A DNA stretch of 64,000 nt from Siphlonurus alternatus (lineage: Eukaryota > Arthropoda > Insecta > Ephemeroptera > Siphlonuridae). The notes under the pieces are model-generated. The model worked only from the letters and a program-made list of their open reading frames with translations, did no database searches and was not told where the DNA came from. The stretch covers positions 3,362,501 through 3,426,500 of the forward strand of contig OX463778.1 in the NCBI GenBank assembly GCA_949825025.1. The letters are read 5' to 3'. Shown here in pieces: positions 10,934 to 64,000 of this stretch (position 1 is its first letter; the number at the start of each line of letters is the position of its first letter). The translations under genes and the position numbers were made by a program.

Positions 10934-12362
10934 ATGAAATGAAATGAAATAATCTTTATTTAGCTTTCGCTATTTAAGGGTAAGGTAACGCTACCAATGT
11001 TAAAAAAAATCCCTCTCACAAAAATTCTGAAAAAAATTTAAAAATGTTCTCCTCTATACCCCCTATCAGTACCTAAAATATCAGGTATACAAATACGATC
11101 TAGTTTTTGAGTTATAAATTTTTAAAGTTGACTACTTTAACATGGAGAAATGAAACTCCCATGTTAAATTGGTCAACTTTAAAAATTCATAACTCAAAAA
11201 CTAGATCGTATTTGTATACCTGATATTTTAGCTACTGATAGGGGGTGTAGAGGAGAACATTTTAAATTTTTTTCAGAATTTTTGTGAGAGGGATTTTTTT
11301 TAACATTGGTGGCGTTACCTTACCCTTAAATACATATTATAGTTTTAGTTACATATTAATTAATTGATTTTACAAATAGCAAAATACCGCTAATTAACAT
11401 ATAAGATAGTTTTACAAATAATTACTTACACAATGAATATATAATTAACTGCTATAGGGAAATCTTTCCTTCACACATATACATCTCATAGAGCCTTTTA
11501 AAATTTTTTTTATTGTGACATATTTTTATATTATCTGGTAGTTCATTGAACAAATTTTTTCCACAGTTATAAATTGATCCATCTGATCCTTGTTTATATT
11601 GACACATTTTCTGAAAAAATTGTTACATCCTCTTGTATTATAAGTATATGCATTTCACTATTTTTAACAATTTCACTTTTAAAATGCTTATAGGAAATTT
11701 ATCATAAATAATATCATAAAAAAAAACAGTACTTTTAATGCATATCTTTGTTTTACACTCAACCATTGCAGAGTTTCCAACAACAATTTAGTATGAGTTC
11801 TTTTATTACAACCCAATATAATTTTCATCGCTCTGTTTTGGAGTCTTTGCAATAATTTGATATTTCTTTTTTGCTCGTGTTAAAAAACAAAGATGCACAG
11901 TATTCAAAATGAGGAGCAATTATAGTTTTGTATACCAAATTTTTACACCAAACGCTCAGGAATCCTGAGATTCTACTTAAATACCCAATTTTTTTACCAA
12001 TTTTTTTTCACATAGACTCGGACCATATGATCATTAAAATTCAAAGTACTATCAAGAACTACACCAAGGTATTTAACATTTTTTTCAAACTTCAGTAACT
12101 CTCCATCAAGGTTGATCGTTGAGTTGGGATTACTATTTACAATATTATTTATCTTACGATTAGAACTTGCAAGTAGCATGCAAGTAGTTTTTTTAACATT
12201 CAGTTTCAACTTATTCAAATTAAACCAAAAAGACAATTTAACTAAATCTTTGTTCAAATCATCACATTCATCACATATAATTTTGAATTCTTTACCAGAT
12301 ATTGAGATCAGAATATCATCCGCGAACAAATTAATTAATGATTTATCAACATGCAAATACAT
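10934..12362 (-). pseudogene. Non-LTR retrotransposon remnant (RT C-terminal part)
   Basis: The minus-strand reading frame 12362-11994 encodes part of a reverse transcriptase. It has the catalytic FADD (LINLFADDILISI), then KLSFWFNLNKLKLNVKKT and KYLGVVLDSTLNFNDH, typical of CR1/Jockey-like LINEs. Downstream, the frame continues broken (RISGFLSVWCKNLVYKT type residues) to about 11470. The 3' end has a (GAAAT)n-like tail at 10936-10950 (plus-strand sense). It is 5'-truncated, and split near its 3' end by the hairpin MITE at 10978-11325. Confidence 0.75.
10978..11325. mobile_element. TTAA-flanked long-hairpin MITE (family B)
   Basis: A 348-bp near-perfect palindrome flanked by TTAA (10974-10977, 11326-11329), ends gggtaaggtaacg...cgttaccttaccc. 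It is almost identical to the copy at 33248-33594 and related to 12477-12845. It is inserted in the 3' region of a minus-strand LINE remnant, splitting it. Confidence 0.9.
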
Positions 12363-12476
12363 ATATATTATATATTATATGTCATTAATATATATAATAA
12401 CATTTCATTTCGTTGCGCGCATGCAGTTCGCGCGCTAGATTTTCATTGGCTGAGAGAATTGTGTCGTCAATATTAA

Positions 12477-12845
12477 GGTAGAGATAACACGGATCAGCTG
12501 GCCCAATGCTAAAAAAATCCCATTCATAAAAATTATGAAATTTTTTTACAATATTCTCCTCTACATCCCCTATCAGTAGGTAAAATATCAGGTATACAAA
12601 AACGAGCTAGTTTTCGAGTTATTAATTTTTAAAGTTCTCTAATTTAACATGGAGAAATTGAACTTCCATGTTAAATTAGTCAACTTTAAAAATTAATAAC
12701 TCAAAAACTAGCTCGTTTTTGTATACCTGATATTTTACCTACTAATAGAGGATGTAGAGGAGAATTAACATTTTAAAATTTTTTCATAATTTTTATGAAT
12801 GGGATTTTTTTAGCATTGGGCCAGCTGATCCGTATTATCTCTACC
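12477..12845. mobile_element. TTAA-flanked long-hairpin MITE (family B relative)
   Basis: A 369-bp palindrome flanked by TTAA (12473-12476, 12846-12849). Termini are ggtagagataacacggatca and the inverse. The core is shared with family B (atcaggtatacaaa, cctatcagtag) but the ends differ, so it is a diverged subfamily. Confidence 0.87.
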
Positions 12846-12908
12846 TTAAAGCTTCTCATTCTGACTATTCTGAGTGGCTTACCACACCAGTCCCACCACT
12901 CCCTAGAC

Positions 12909-14067
12909 CAGTGGCGTAGCCAGGATTTGTTCAAGGGGGGGGTTCTTGAAGATAATGAATGAGAATAGCCCACTGGGGGGTTTGGGGGGCGTAGCCCCCC
13001 AATAGCCCGCCGCAGGCGCGATTGTTTTAAGGACACGCCCCTTTTTTAGGGTAAAATTATTAAAAAATACTATTATAAAGAATGTATGGCCTGATGCAAT
13101 ATTTTTATATTTTTTGCATCCTATTTTTTTAATTTATTTTCAATATTGTACGTGCACTAACGTAATAAATAAAGCTTTGAGTAAATAATTTTAGTTAAAT
13201 CAAGTAATTCATCTAATAACCACTTTTATATTATTTTTATTAGTTTCATGGTGTGCGATTTTTTTGAAAAAGGGACGTGGACTATAATTTTTTTCGATGA
13301 AAAGTTGCAGCAAATTTCTTATATTTGTAAATCGTTAATTATGCAGTTACAATATTTTTGTCACTACAGTACTTTTTCTTATAAAAAAATAGACCACATT
13401 TTAAGACGATGTACTAATGCACGAGCAAGAAAATATATTTATATTTAAATTTTCAAAACAGGAAAATCAATTCATTGCATTAAGTATACTGTAAAATTAA
13501 TACATTTAAAAATCGGATTTTTTTAACTTCAATAATAAATTTAAATATATACGTACAGTATTATACATATATGACTTACATGAGACAATGAAACTAGCAA
13601 TTGCAAGATGTAATATACCTATATAATTAATTAAAAAATAATAAAATACTATATATAATTTTTATTGTTATGCTGAACATCATGCGGGGAATGTTTTTAA
13701 AAAATCACATTTTTTATACTTTAAATTGTTGTCTTTATAGTGTCTTTTCTTATACAAAAACAAAAATAACTTAATAATGAATACTACATAATATAATTAT
13801 CATAATAGAATTATACCATAGTTAAATAATCATAATATTGTAGACCGATTTTAAATAAATTAAAGATGTATTAACAATGTGTTTCGGGGATATAAATTTT
13901 TAAAGTTTTTTTTTTTTTTTTTAAGAAAATTTTTCATAAAATTTTAGCTAAATCGTATCCGTCGAGTACCATTTTTTGTTATTTTTCCCTTAAAATTTAC
14001 TAAGGTTCAGCTCTCAAGGGGGGGGGGGTTATAACACCCCCCCCCCCCCCCCTTGTCTACGCCCTTG
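12909..14067. mobile_element. Candidate hAT-like non-autonomous element
   Basis: The left end is cagtggcgtagccagga. The reverse-complemented right end is caagggcgtagacaagg. Both are followed inward by G-runs (C-runs before 14053). The flanks read ccctagac (12901-12908) and ccctatagac after 14067, compatible with an 8-bp duplication altered by two bases. The interior is AT-rich and non-coding. Confidence 0.6.
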
Positions 14068-14949
14068 CCCTATAGACGTACCTCAGAGATCCCAGGCCAA
14101 TTATGCATACACAGCATACAGGATTCTTAGGGTTTGACCCCGGCAAAATTAGGATCCAGTAATTTTTTGATTGATTATTGTGTATCATGATATTATGAAG
14201 GAAATGCCAAAAGTCCTCCTCTGGAAAATGCTTAATTGCGTCAGCCGCCATATTGGAAAATGCATTATTTTCTTTAAAAAATCGTAATAAGTCACGTTAT
14301 ATTTATTGCAGAGTTAAAATAAAAACTGAAATGGGTAGGTATTATTTTGGTTTATTAAACTAAAAATTTGCACTTCTTTTCATAAAAAAATTCCAATAGC
14401 CAATTTAATAGATATTTTATTTTTTATAATATTTTTAAAACTATGTTCGGAAAATTGTCCTGTAACTTGGAAAATAAAAAAAATATGGAAAAAAGTTTCA
14501 TATAAAACGTGTTAAACCTAATTTACGAGCTTTTTGTAGAAGTCGCAAAACCAGTAAAACGCTCTCTCTGATTGGCCGTGACGTCACTGCGCCAACCCCC
14601 CTCCACTTCCAGGGTTCTGGCTCTGCCAGGGTTTAAAGTTGCGACTTTGGAGTTGCGACTTCTGTTTAGGCGCAAAACATTACCTATTAATTAAGGGCAT
14701 TGGGTGTAGCACCGGTAGTTGGCAAAACACTGACGTATCTTCACCATGTTAATTTTTGATCATTGCTCCTCGGAGTAATTTTTATGCTAGAGCTAACCCT
14801 TCTACACTATAAGTTAAGCAATTCCTAAAAATTTTAAATTTTAAAAAGCATTAAATTAATATAATATAGACCACGGGACATTCGCGGGGGGCATTGCAAG
14901 GACGTTCCCCTGCATGTGTCCCGGGGATACCCATGCGGTCCCTGGGTAA

Positions 14950-16095
14950 ATTGTATATAAATAATAAAAATAATTTAAATTCGGAAAAATATAAATTAGC
15001 AAGGAATAGATACACAAAAATTTTAAGAATTGAGAAAAATAAATATTTTGAAAATAAAATTGACAAAAATAAAAATAATTAAAAGTAAAGAAATGTGGAG
15101 TACTCTTAAAGAACTGACTGATACTGAAAATAAAAAAGGGAATCAAGATCAAAGTTTCGATAGTGTCATTTTTCCAGCTAATAATACTCAGAGTAAAAAT
15201 AATAGTACGGCCACAAATTTTAACAATTTTTTTATTGATATAGCATTGACGAAATTATTTCTTCGATTCCGGATGTAAAAGATGAAGAAATGTTGTATAA
15301 GTTTTCTAAATGTATTTCTCAAAGTTGTAAATTTAGTAAATTTAAACTATTGAATATTCAAGATTTAAAAAATATAGTAAATGGCCTTAATTAATAGTAA
15401 TTAATTAATTGAGGTTGAGCGTGGCGCAGTGCATTGACCGGTTCTCGTTGGATCACCGAAGTCAGGCTACGTCGAGCGTGGTTAGTACTTGGATGGGTGA
15501 CCATTTCAAGTAAAAAATACGCTGCTCCCTCCCTGGGGTAAATTTATCTCTCTTTCCACCCAGTGCAGTGATGCACTTGTGTGTGGTTCCCCAGGCTTTG
15601 GACATCGCTTTGGTCCATTGAGAAAAAGTAGAGGTGTCCGTCCTGACTGAGGTTTTCCACGGTTCCCTCAGTCTCACTTCAGCGAATGCTGGGACGCGTA
15701 GCATGCAGGCCGTGGCCACTATCCGTTCCCTACCTTATCCCTACCCAGTACCCCGCCGCGAGCTGTAAGCTCTTAGGGGTGTATCCTTGTAAAAAAGAAA
15801 AAGAAATACCAGCATCTTTTGATGAGGTTAGTATCGATATAATTAAAAAAACATTTGATATCGTTGGTATTCAACTATTGAATATATAATTAATATGTCA
15901 CTTAATACGGGTAAATTTCCAAAAGGGTGGAAGAAATCATTAATTAAGTTGATTGCCAAAGTAAAAAATTCAATATATCCTGCTGATTATAGGCCAATCA
16001 ATATGTTACCGGCTTATGAAAAAATACTTGAGCTTGTAGTAAAAAATCATGCAGTTTATATGATTATTTTGTATCAAATAATTTATTTTATATAA
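14950..16095 (+). pseudogene. LINE reverse-transcriptase fragment split by a SINE
   Basis: Plus-strand residues before the SINE include MWSTLKELTD and FNNFFIDIA. After it come FDEVSIDIIKK, then MSLNTGKFPKGWKKSLIKLI and YPADYRPINMLPAYEKILE. The last two are the RT entry motifs of CR1/Jockey-type LINEs (PxxWK...I; YRPI.LLP). Stops and frame changes show it is dead. The SINE (15421-15800) interrupts the frame between these halves. Confidence 0.75.
15421..15800 (+). repeat. 5S-rRNA-derived SINE (tail type 2)
   Basis: Starts gtggcgcagtgcattgacc. The 5S internal control region is well kept: gatcaccgaagtcaggctac, ggttagtacttgg, atgggtgacc. The body has gttccctcagtctc. Its 3' end (ccgccgcgagctgtaagctc ... 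gtatccttgt) differs from the other two full copies and matches the fragment at 700-770. An A-rich tail follows. Confidence 0.9.
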
Positions 16096-16138
16096 AATTA
16101 AGCTGATATATTGCTGTAGTATCAAGATAATTATATAG

Positions 16139-16298
16139 TAGCCCAAGTGCATAATTTGACTAAATAAAGCCTGATTTAAAGAAAAGTATTTTTTTTATAT
16201 ATTTTAGAAAAATGCATGTAAATTTAAAAAAATTACTAAAAAATACTTTTCTTTAAATCAGGCTTATTTATTTAGCCAAATTGTGCACTTGGGCTACT
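16139..16298. mobile_element. Palindromic MITE
   Basis: Inverted arms: tagcccaagtgcataatttg ... aagcctgatttaaagaaaag, then the inverse ending gcacttgggcta. About 65 bp per arm around an AT-rich loop. It sits in the centre of the 14.1-17.6 kb foldback. Confidence 0.8.
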
Positions 16299-16634
16299 AA
16301 TTACCTTGATATAGTACAGCAATCAGCTTGGCTCTAGCATAAAAATTACTCCGAGGAACAATGATCAAAAATTAACATGGTGAAGATATACGTCAGTGTT
16401 GCCAACTACCGGTGTGCTACACCCAATTAATGCCCTTTTGGTAATGTTTTGCGCCTAAACAGAAGTCGCAACTCGCAACTCCAAAGTCGCAACTTTTTAA
16501 ACCCTGGCAGAGCCAGAACCCTCTGGAAGTGGAGGGGGGTTGGCGCAGTGACGTCACGGCCAATCAGAGAGGGCGTTTTACTGGTTTTGCGACTTCTACA
16601 AAAAGCTCGTAAATTAGGTTTAAATAGTTGTATC

Positions 16635-17145
16635 GGCAGTGATGCAAGGCTTCGCGAAGCTTCGCGCGAAATTTCGCTAGTTTCGCGAATATTCGCGAAG
16701 TTTCGCAAGCCAAGTTTCGCGAAAGTTTCGCGCGAAACTTCGCGAAATTGACATATTTGAATTCCCCGCTCTACTTTTTCGAATCGTATGTAATGAATAC
16801 GCAGTTTTCTTCCTAATTTTGCTTTAATGACAGGTTTAATTAATTGCATAAATGAATTAAAAAAGAGTTCAATTTAATTTATTACATATAAAAAAATTTA
16901 TTTCTTTTTTATTAATTTTAAAAATGACTTTTAATTATTTTTAAAATTATTTAACACATTCGAGGATAGACAGGTCATGAATTAAAGGGGCCATTTTATC
17001 TTGTTTTCTTAATTTTTTGATGAATATATGAAAAATCGCATTACGACAGTCATTTTTTAAATTTCGCGAAATTTTCGCGAAGTTTCGCGAATATTCGCGC
17101 GAAAGTTTCGCACACCCGGTTTCGCGCGAAGATTTGCATCTCTGG
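16635..17145. mobile_element. hAT-like MITE with CGCG-rich tips
   Basis: Ends cagtgatgcaa (16637) and, reversed, cagagatgcaaa (17144). It is flanked by gttgtatc at 16627-16634 and 17146-17153, with one or two extra bases at the tips. Both subterminal regions are dense in ttcgcgaa/ttcgcgcgaa motifs. The other arm of the host foldback (around 14515) lacks this insertion, confirming it as an insertion. Confidence 0.75.
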
Positions 17146-17569
17146 GTTGTATCATGGTTAACACGTTTTATATGAAACTTTTTTCCATATTTTTTTTATT
17201 TTCCAAGTTACAGGACAATTTTCCGAAACATAGTTTTAAAAATATTATAAAAAATGAAATATTTATTGGCTATTGGAATTTTTTTATGAAAAGAAGTGCA
17301 AATTTTTAGTTTAATAAACCATATTATAATACCTATACCCATTTCAGTTTTTATTTTAACTCTGCAATAACGTCCGTGACTTAATTATTACGATTTTTTA
17401 AAGAAAATAATGCATTTTCCAATATGGCGGCTGACGCAATTAAGCATTTTCCAGAGGAGGACTTTTGGCATTTCCTTCATAATATCATGATACACATCAA
17501 TAATCAATCAAAAAATTACTGGATCTAATTTTTCCCGGGGTCAACATAGGAATTATCCCTAAGAATCCT

Positions 17570-18148
17570 TGAAGAATGGAGACCGATTTGTGGGTTGTGG
17601 GACTTGTGGGTGCAATGTGGAATGTGGACGATCTCAAGGGGGAGTCTGAGCATGCGCATAGCGGCGCAAAAGGAGGGAGGGTAACGCGGGAAAGTTCCTG
17701 ATATTGAGGGGTTATTGAGCTAAGGAATAAAAAAACGTAGCCTACATAAGGTTTGACCAGGGTTTGACGCTTAGATTCACATTTTCGTCCAGTTTGCGCA
17801 GGTAAAACTTAAACCAATCAGAGAGAATGTTTAATTCCGTGCTTATTTCGTGGCAGTCAGTGATTGGTCGTAATGTCACAGGCCCTAACAAAAGCTGCGC
17901 CAAGATGGCGGAGCGTCAAACCGAAACCGACTCAAACCATATATAGAGTTGACAGTAGAGCAGGAGTAGAGTAATCTTAGGTCTCTCCTGTGTCTCTCAA
18001 AGTTCCTCTACCTTTAGCCCAGAGAGAATACCTGGATAATACTCTAGCCCTTGTAAGACAACTTGTAGAGGAACTTTGAATGTCTCTCTTCGAAAAGGTG
18101 TTGCTAATTTTTTTTAATTTAATATTTTAATTCGGTGACTAGCTGGTC
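17570..18148 (+). promoter_or_regulatory. Probable SNAPC4 promoter and 5' UTR
   Basis: The stretch before the SNAPC4 start is less AT-rich than its surroundings. It carries caagatggcgg at 17901-17911, a match to the YY1 motif common in housekeeping promoters, and tatatag at 17940-17946. A 14-bp inverted repeat (caaagttcctctac at ~17998-18011, inverse ~18068-18081) could form a hairpin in the leader. Transcription start is not determined. Confidence 0.45.
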
Positions 18149-60074
<41,926 letters not shown>

Positions 60075-60108
60075 GTGAGTACCTAGTTAGTAGTTGTTGT
60101 CCTTGTTA

Positions 60109-63100
60109 GTTAGGGAATTAATGGCAAAAATCGCGCTATTGGTGATACCGGGCTGAAATTTTCAGTACTTGCTAATAACATCATTTGCATCAACTTTTTT
60201 GGCGGATCCCATAAAAAAAGTGTCATACCGTGACCTTGAGTGACCTTTGAACTTTGACCTCCGATTGATTTACGTTTGATTTTTTTACAAGGAATCTAAG
60301 GCAGTTACGAAAAAAATTTTCATTAGCAATTATGTTTGTACTAACACGGAGAGTAATTAACAATTTTTGGAAAAGACCTAAGTCCATAAAAAACAAAATG
60401 GCGGCCTATGAAACTTTTATTGACCTCTTTTTTGGCAGCTTTCTTGCTTATTTTAACCAAACTAGCAAACTTTTTAGCTTAAAATAGCAACTATCAATTG
60501 TCTACTATCATTACGATTAAAAAAAAAATCATAATGCTTGTTGATAAGAGAATAATAACTCGAGATATTGTAATTTCTACCGTAAAACGAGCACTTATTC
60601 CCTATGCTATTATAATACGTTTTTTTACTAAAATCCATACTTTTTGTGACAAAAGCATTAAACACACAGAAATGATTAATTTCATCGTAAGAACCTTAAA
60701 AAATACTGTACCCTAAAATTTTGAACCACCCTTTGACCCCTGGTGACCTTTCAAAATGGCGGATGTGGAGAACAGGAAAGTATTATTTTCTGGCAAACCA
60801 AAGGTCGGGATAAAGATATATTCCGCAGAAAAGATGCTTAGATGGTTGCAATTATTTAAAAAGGGTCCCTAATTATTTTCAAAGTGCAATGTTGCCAAAT
60901 ATAGCACCCCTAAAGACCTAAATTTTATTTGACTTTTTTCAGTTAAAATCGTATATAAAATCCATGCTTTCTGAAAATGGAGCTTCTAATTTTCAAGTAT
61001 GATTAATTAATTGGGGTCACGAGAACCAAAAAAATAAGAAACCCCTCCCCTCCACCCCCCCCCCCCCCCCCCAAATGTAACATTTTACGACTCCTGCCCA
61101 GGGTTCTTTAATCCATGATTGACACTCGGGGAATTATATTTATATTTTTTTAGGCCATCATAGTCAGTGCATTGAAGTAATTGCAGTTAGTACGTATTTC
61201 TACTAAATAAAAAATTAAAACTAAGAGTAATTTAATAAAATTACTATTTCTTATAAGAAAGAGTGTCCCTAATTAAAAAAAAAAAAGTCTGCGTTTCCAA
61301 GTCATCCTAAAATCTGAGCTAGTAATCTATTTCTGGATAAACAAGCATATATGAATCACATGCAACAATCACAACCCTCTTAACTTTTTAAGATACCAAC
61401 ATATAATTAAACCTCCACCCCCTCCTCTCTCTCCCCTGTACATCGCCCCTCTAAATTGACTTTACAGAACATGAAGAACCGTTCTTGCTAATTATATTTT
61501 ATCAAGGCTACACTGTATACAAATATATAATCAATGACAATAATAAAACTATATAAATCTTACTATGTTAGTCAAATTATAAATGCATTACAATTAATTT
61601 TTATACTTAAATATATTGTAAATCTTTACGAGTACGGGGGAAAAGATCTAGAGGTACATATCCCACTTGTTGGGTTATTACCAACATGCAAGTTGTCTCA
61701 TAATTAACTCCCTTTAAACGTTTAAATCAACCCGGCAAGGACAATATTGAAGGAACGAGCTTGAAAATGTAGTTCAATGTAGCTGAAAACCTAACACTGT
61801 GAAAATAAGTTTTGAAAAACTTTTCTTAATGAGTGAGGAACTGAAAAATGCAAATCAACGTATTAGGATCCCAATATTATCCCGGAGTTAGGGATTCGTC
61901 TTAAAATCAAAATGTTTAAAATTGTCATAAACGACACAAATGAAGCCCAGCAGTAACTTTTTAGCATTATTTTTTGACGCAGATTCAGCAAAAATTTAAT
62001 TCTTTTAATTCACCGGCCCACTCTGATTTTAGAATGGAAATTTGAAAACAACAAAATTATAAGAGAATATTTTACATACTTCTCTAAGCAGGTTTGAAAG
62101 TAAGTGCTGGAAATGTGGAAAATAATAAAATATAGTAATCGGGAAACTTTTTTTTTTTTTTTTTTTTTTGCCTCTTAGCTATCATAAATACGCAGAACTA
62201 ACTTTTGATGTTGGTACCTTCAATATTGCCAAGGCGCGGATCCAGAGGAGGGGGGGGGGGAAGGGGGGCTGAAATGTTTTATTTAACAAGGGCAATGGCA
62301 ATATAGGCATTTGCCACACTCCATTTTTTCTTTTAACATTGGCCTTATGGAAGAAGCACGTCCCCCCCCCCTCCGATTTTGTTTCTGGATTCACGGCTGA
62401 TATTGTGATATTGCCCTTGCTGGGCCGATTTAAACGTGTAAAGGGGGTAATGTATGCTGTATGCCTCCGTTCCACCCCCGAAAGTCGCTCATAAATTAAC
62501 GTTGCAGATTTGGAGCATTGTGCGTATGCACGAACACGTACCTTTTCCATTTTAGAACCCCGCTGGATCTCCGATCGCACATGCTTATATTAAACAGATT
62601 GTACATATATATTATAACTGTGAACGAATGGTTACAAGCATTATCATAAAATTAAGTGAACATTATTTACATAAATACAGTATTTTAGCATAATTATATT
62701 ATATTTTATAAGACATTTGTTACACAGTATTATGCTTGTTTATCGAGAAATGGATTTTAATTACTCAGATTTTAGGAAGACTTAGAAACGCAGCTTTTTT
62801 TTTTTTTAATTAGGGACACTTTTTCTTAAAATTACTCTTAGTTTTAATTTTTTATTTAGTAGAAATACGTACTAACTGCAATTACTTCAATGCACTGACT
62901 ATGATGGCCTAAAAAAATATAAATATAATTCCCCGAGTGTCAATCATGGAGTAAAGAACCCTGGGCAGGAGTCGTAAAATGTTACATTTGGGGGGAGGGG
63001 GGGGTGGAGGGGAGGGGGTTCTTATTTTTTTGGTTCTCGTGACCCCAATTAATTAATCATACTTGAAAATTAGAAGCTCCACTTTCAGAAAGCATGGATT

Positions 63101-63961
63101 TTATATACGATTTTAACTGAAAAAAGTCAAATAAAATTTAGGTCTTTAGGGGTGCTATATTTGGCAACATTGCACTTTGAAAATAATTAGGGACCCTTTT
63201 TAAATAATTGCAACCATCTAAGCATCTTTTCTGCGGAATATATCTTTATCCCGACCTTTGGTTTGCCAGAAAATAATACTTTCCTGTTCTCCACATCCGC
63301 CATTTTGAAAGGTCACCAGGGGTCAAAGGGTGGTTCAAAATTTTAGGGTACAGTATTTTTGAAGGATCTTATGATGCAATTAATCATTTCTGCATGTTTA
63401 ATGATTTTGTCACAAAAAGTATGGATTTTAGTAAAAAAAAACGTATTATAATAGCATAGGGAATAAGTGCTCGTTTTACGGTAGAAATTACAATATCTCG
63501 AGTTATTATTCTCTTATCAACAAGCATTATGATTTTTTTTTAATCGTAATGATAGTAGACAATTGATAGTTGCTATTTTAAGCTAAAAAGTTTGCTAGTT
63601 TGGTTAAAATAAGCAAGAAAGCTGCCAAAAAAGAGGTCAATAAAAGTTTCATATGCCGCCATTTTGTTTTTTATGGACTTCGGTCTTTTCCAAAAATTGT
63701 TAATTACTCTCCGTGTTAGTACAAACATAATTGCTAATGAAAATTTTTTTCGTATCTGCCTTAGATTCCTTGTAAAAAAATCAAACGTAAATCAATCGGA
63801 GGTCAAAGTTCAAAGGTCACTCAAGGTCACGGTATGACACTTTTTTTATGGGATCCGCCAAAAAAGTTGATGCAAATGATGTTATTAGCAAGTACTGAAA
63901 ATTTCAGCCCGGTATCACCAATAGCGTGATTTTCGTGAAATTTGGTTGTTAATTCCCTAAC
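60109..63961. mobile_element. 3.85-kb foldback element in SNAPC4 intron 9
   Basis: Inverted arms of about 1.24 kb (60109-61350; 62735-63961) starting gttagggaat, flanked by TA (60107-60108; 63962-63963). Shared arm blocks include aacttttttggcggatccca, caaggtcacggtatgacact (inverse) and ccgccattttg (inverse). The 1.4-kb centre has no transposase. Arm motifs resemble those of the giant element: tip, ttttttggcgga, gtgacct, aaaatggcgg in the same order. Confidence 0.88.
61351..62734. other. Centre of the 3.85-kb foldback, unassigned
   Basis: AT-rich sequence with a possible nested MITE at about 62233-62405 (gcgcggatccagaggagggg on the left; cctccgattttgtttctgga on the right, an imperfect inverse). 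The open frame on the minus strand 62580-62182 crosses this MITE and shows no domain. Confidence 0.5.
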
Positions 63962-64000
63962 TATGTTGCTTTGTTTTTAATAAGAGTATTTATATTTATA

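Larger units (their letters stand above)
14120..17569. mobile_element. 3.4-kb foldback element carrying nested elements
   Basis: The left arm 14120-14800 is the inverse of 16328-17569. Shared blocks include aggattcttaggg at the tips, ttttccagaggaggactttt, and ctagcataaaaattactccg at the inner end. The right arm is interrupted by a CGCG-rich element (16635-17145). The 1.5-kb centre contains LINE fragments, a SINE and a small palindromic MITE. No target duplication was found at the tips. Confidence 0.75.

Noticed and set aside
16427..16849. 140-residue minus-strand open frame
   Set aside because: It spans the junction of a foldback arm and a hAT-like MITE and translates the ttcgcgaa repeats; no domain.
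62182..62580. 132-residue minus-strand open frame in the 3.85-kb foldback
   Set aside because: It crosses a probable nested MITE with G/C runs, has no recognisable domain and no neighbouring exon signals.

Overview
The window looks like an AT-rich invertebrate nuclear genome, possibly arthropod. Evidence: multi-exon genes with GT-AG introns, 5S-rRNA-derived SINEs, a mariner remnant, CR1/Jockey-type LINEs, hAT and TTAA-flanked foldback elements, and long satellite arrays. No sequence here fixes the species.

Two host genes are present, both on the + strand. Gene 1 (about 162-6988) is the 3' part of a Ser/Thr-rich, largely disordered protein. Its seven exons join in consistent phases (2/0/1/1/0/0/1) and end at a TAA at 6986-6988. 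The family is not firmly recognised; acidic SEGEL motifs and repeated AVQT/ATQT motifs suggest a TALPID3-like or LC8-binding scaffold, at low confidence. Gene 2 (18149 to beyond 60074) is SNAPC4, the Myb-repeat subunit of the snRNA-activating complex SNAPc. Nine coding exons (557 codons) splice in phase and carry the N-terminal acidic region, the conserved MPYFKD segment, a coiled coil, and Myb repeats Rh, Ra, Rb, Rc and Rd. The gene runs off the window.

Layout. 1-7.0 kb: gene 1, with a SINE, a TTAA foldback and a dead mariner in its introns. 7-17.6 kb: intergenic, packed with nested foldback elements, hAT MITEs, two SINEs and LINE fragments. 17.6-18.15 kb: probable SNAPC4 promoter and 5' UTR. 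Intron 2 (7.3 kb) holds a 6.03-kb foldback element tipped by a 15-bp minisatellite and flanked by a 9-bp duplication. Intron 7 (29.7 kb) lies at the start of Myb repeat Rd. It consists almost entirely of one giant inverted-repeat structure, 29973-59171, with ~1-kb terminal inverted repeats. Inside these are two opposed arrays of the same ~161-bp satellite (about 45 and 53 copies). The centre holds a decayed Ulp1-like protease plus PHD-finger relic, a 3 x 380-bp tandem repeat and a LINE with an intact ORF2. Intron 9 contains a 3.85-kb foldback (60109-63961) whose termini resemble those of the giant element.

The most interesting system is this giant element and its smaller relative. They share TA-flanked termini (GTCAGGGGAA / GTTAGGGAAT), a common order of short motifs in the arms and, in the large one, satellite-filled arms. 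Each satellite monomer carries an E2F-type site (TTTCCCGCC). The architecture recalls Drosophila Foldback elements, but no transposase is visible.
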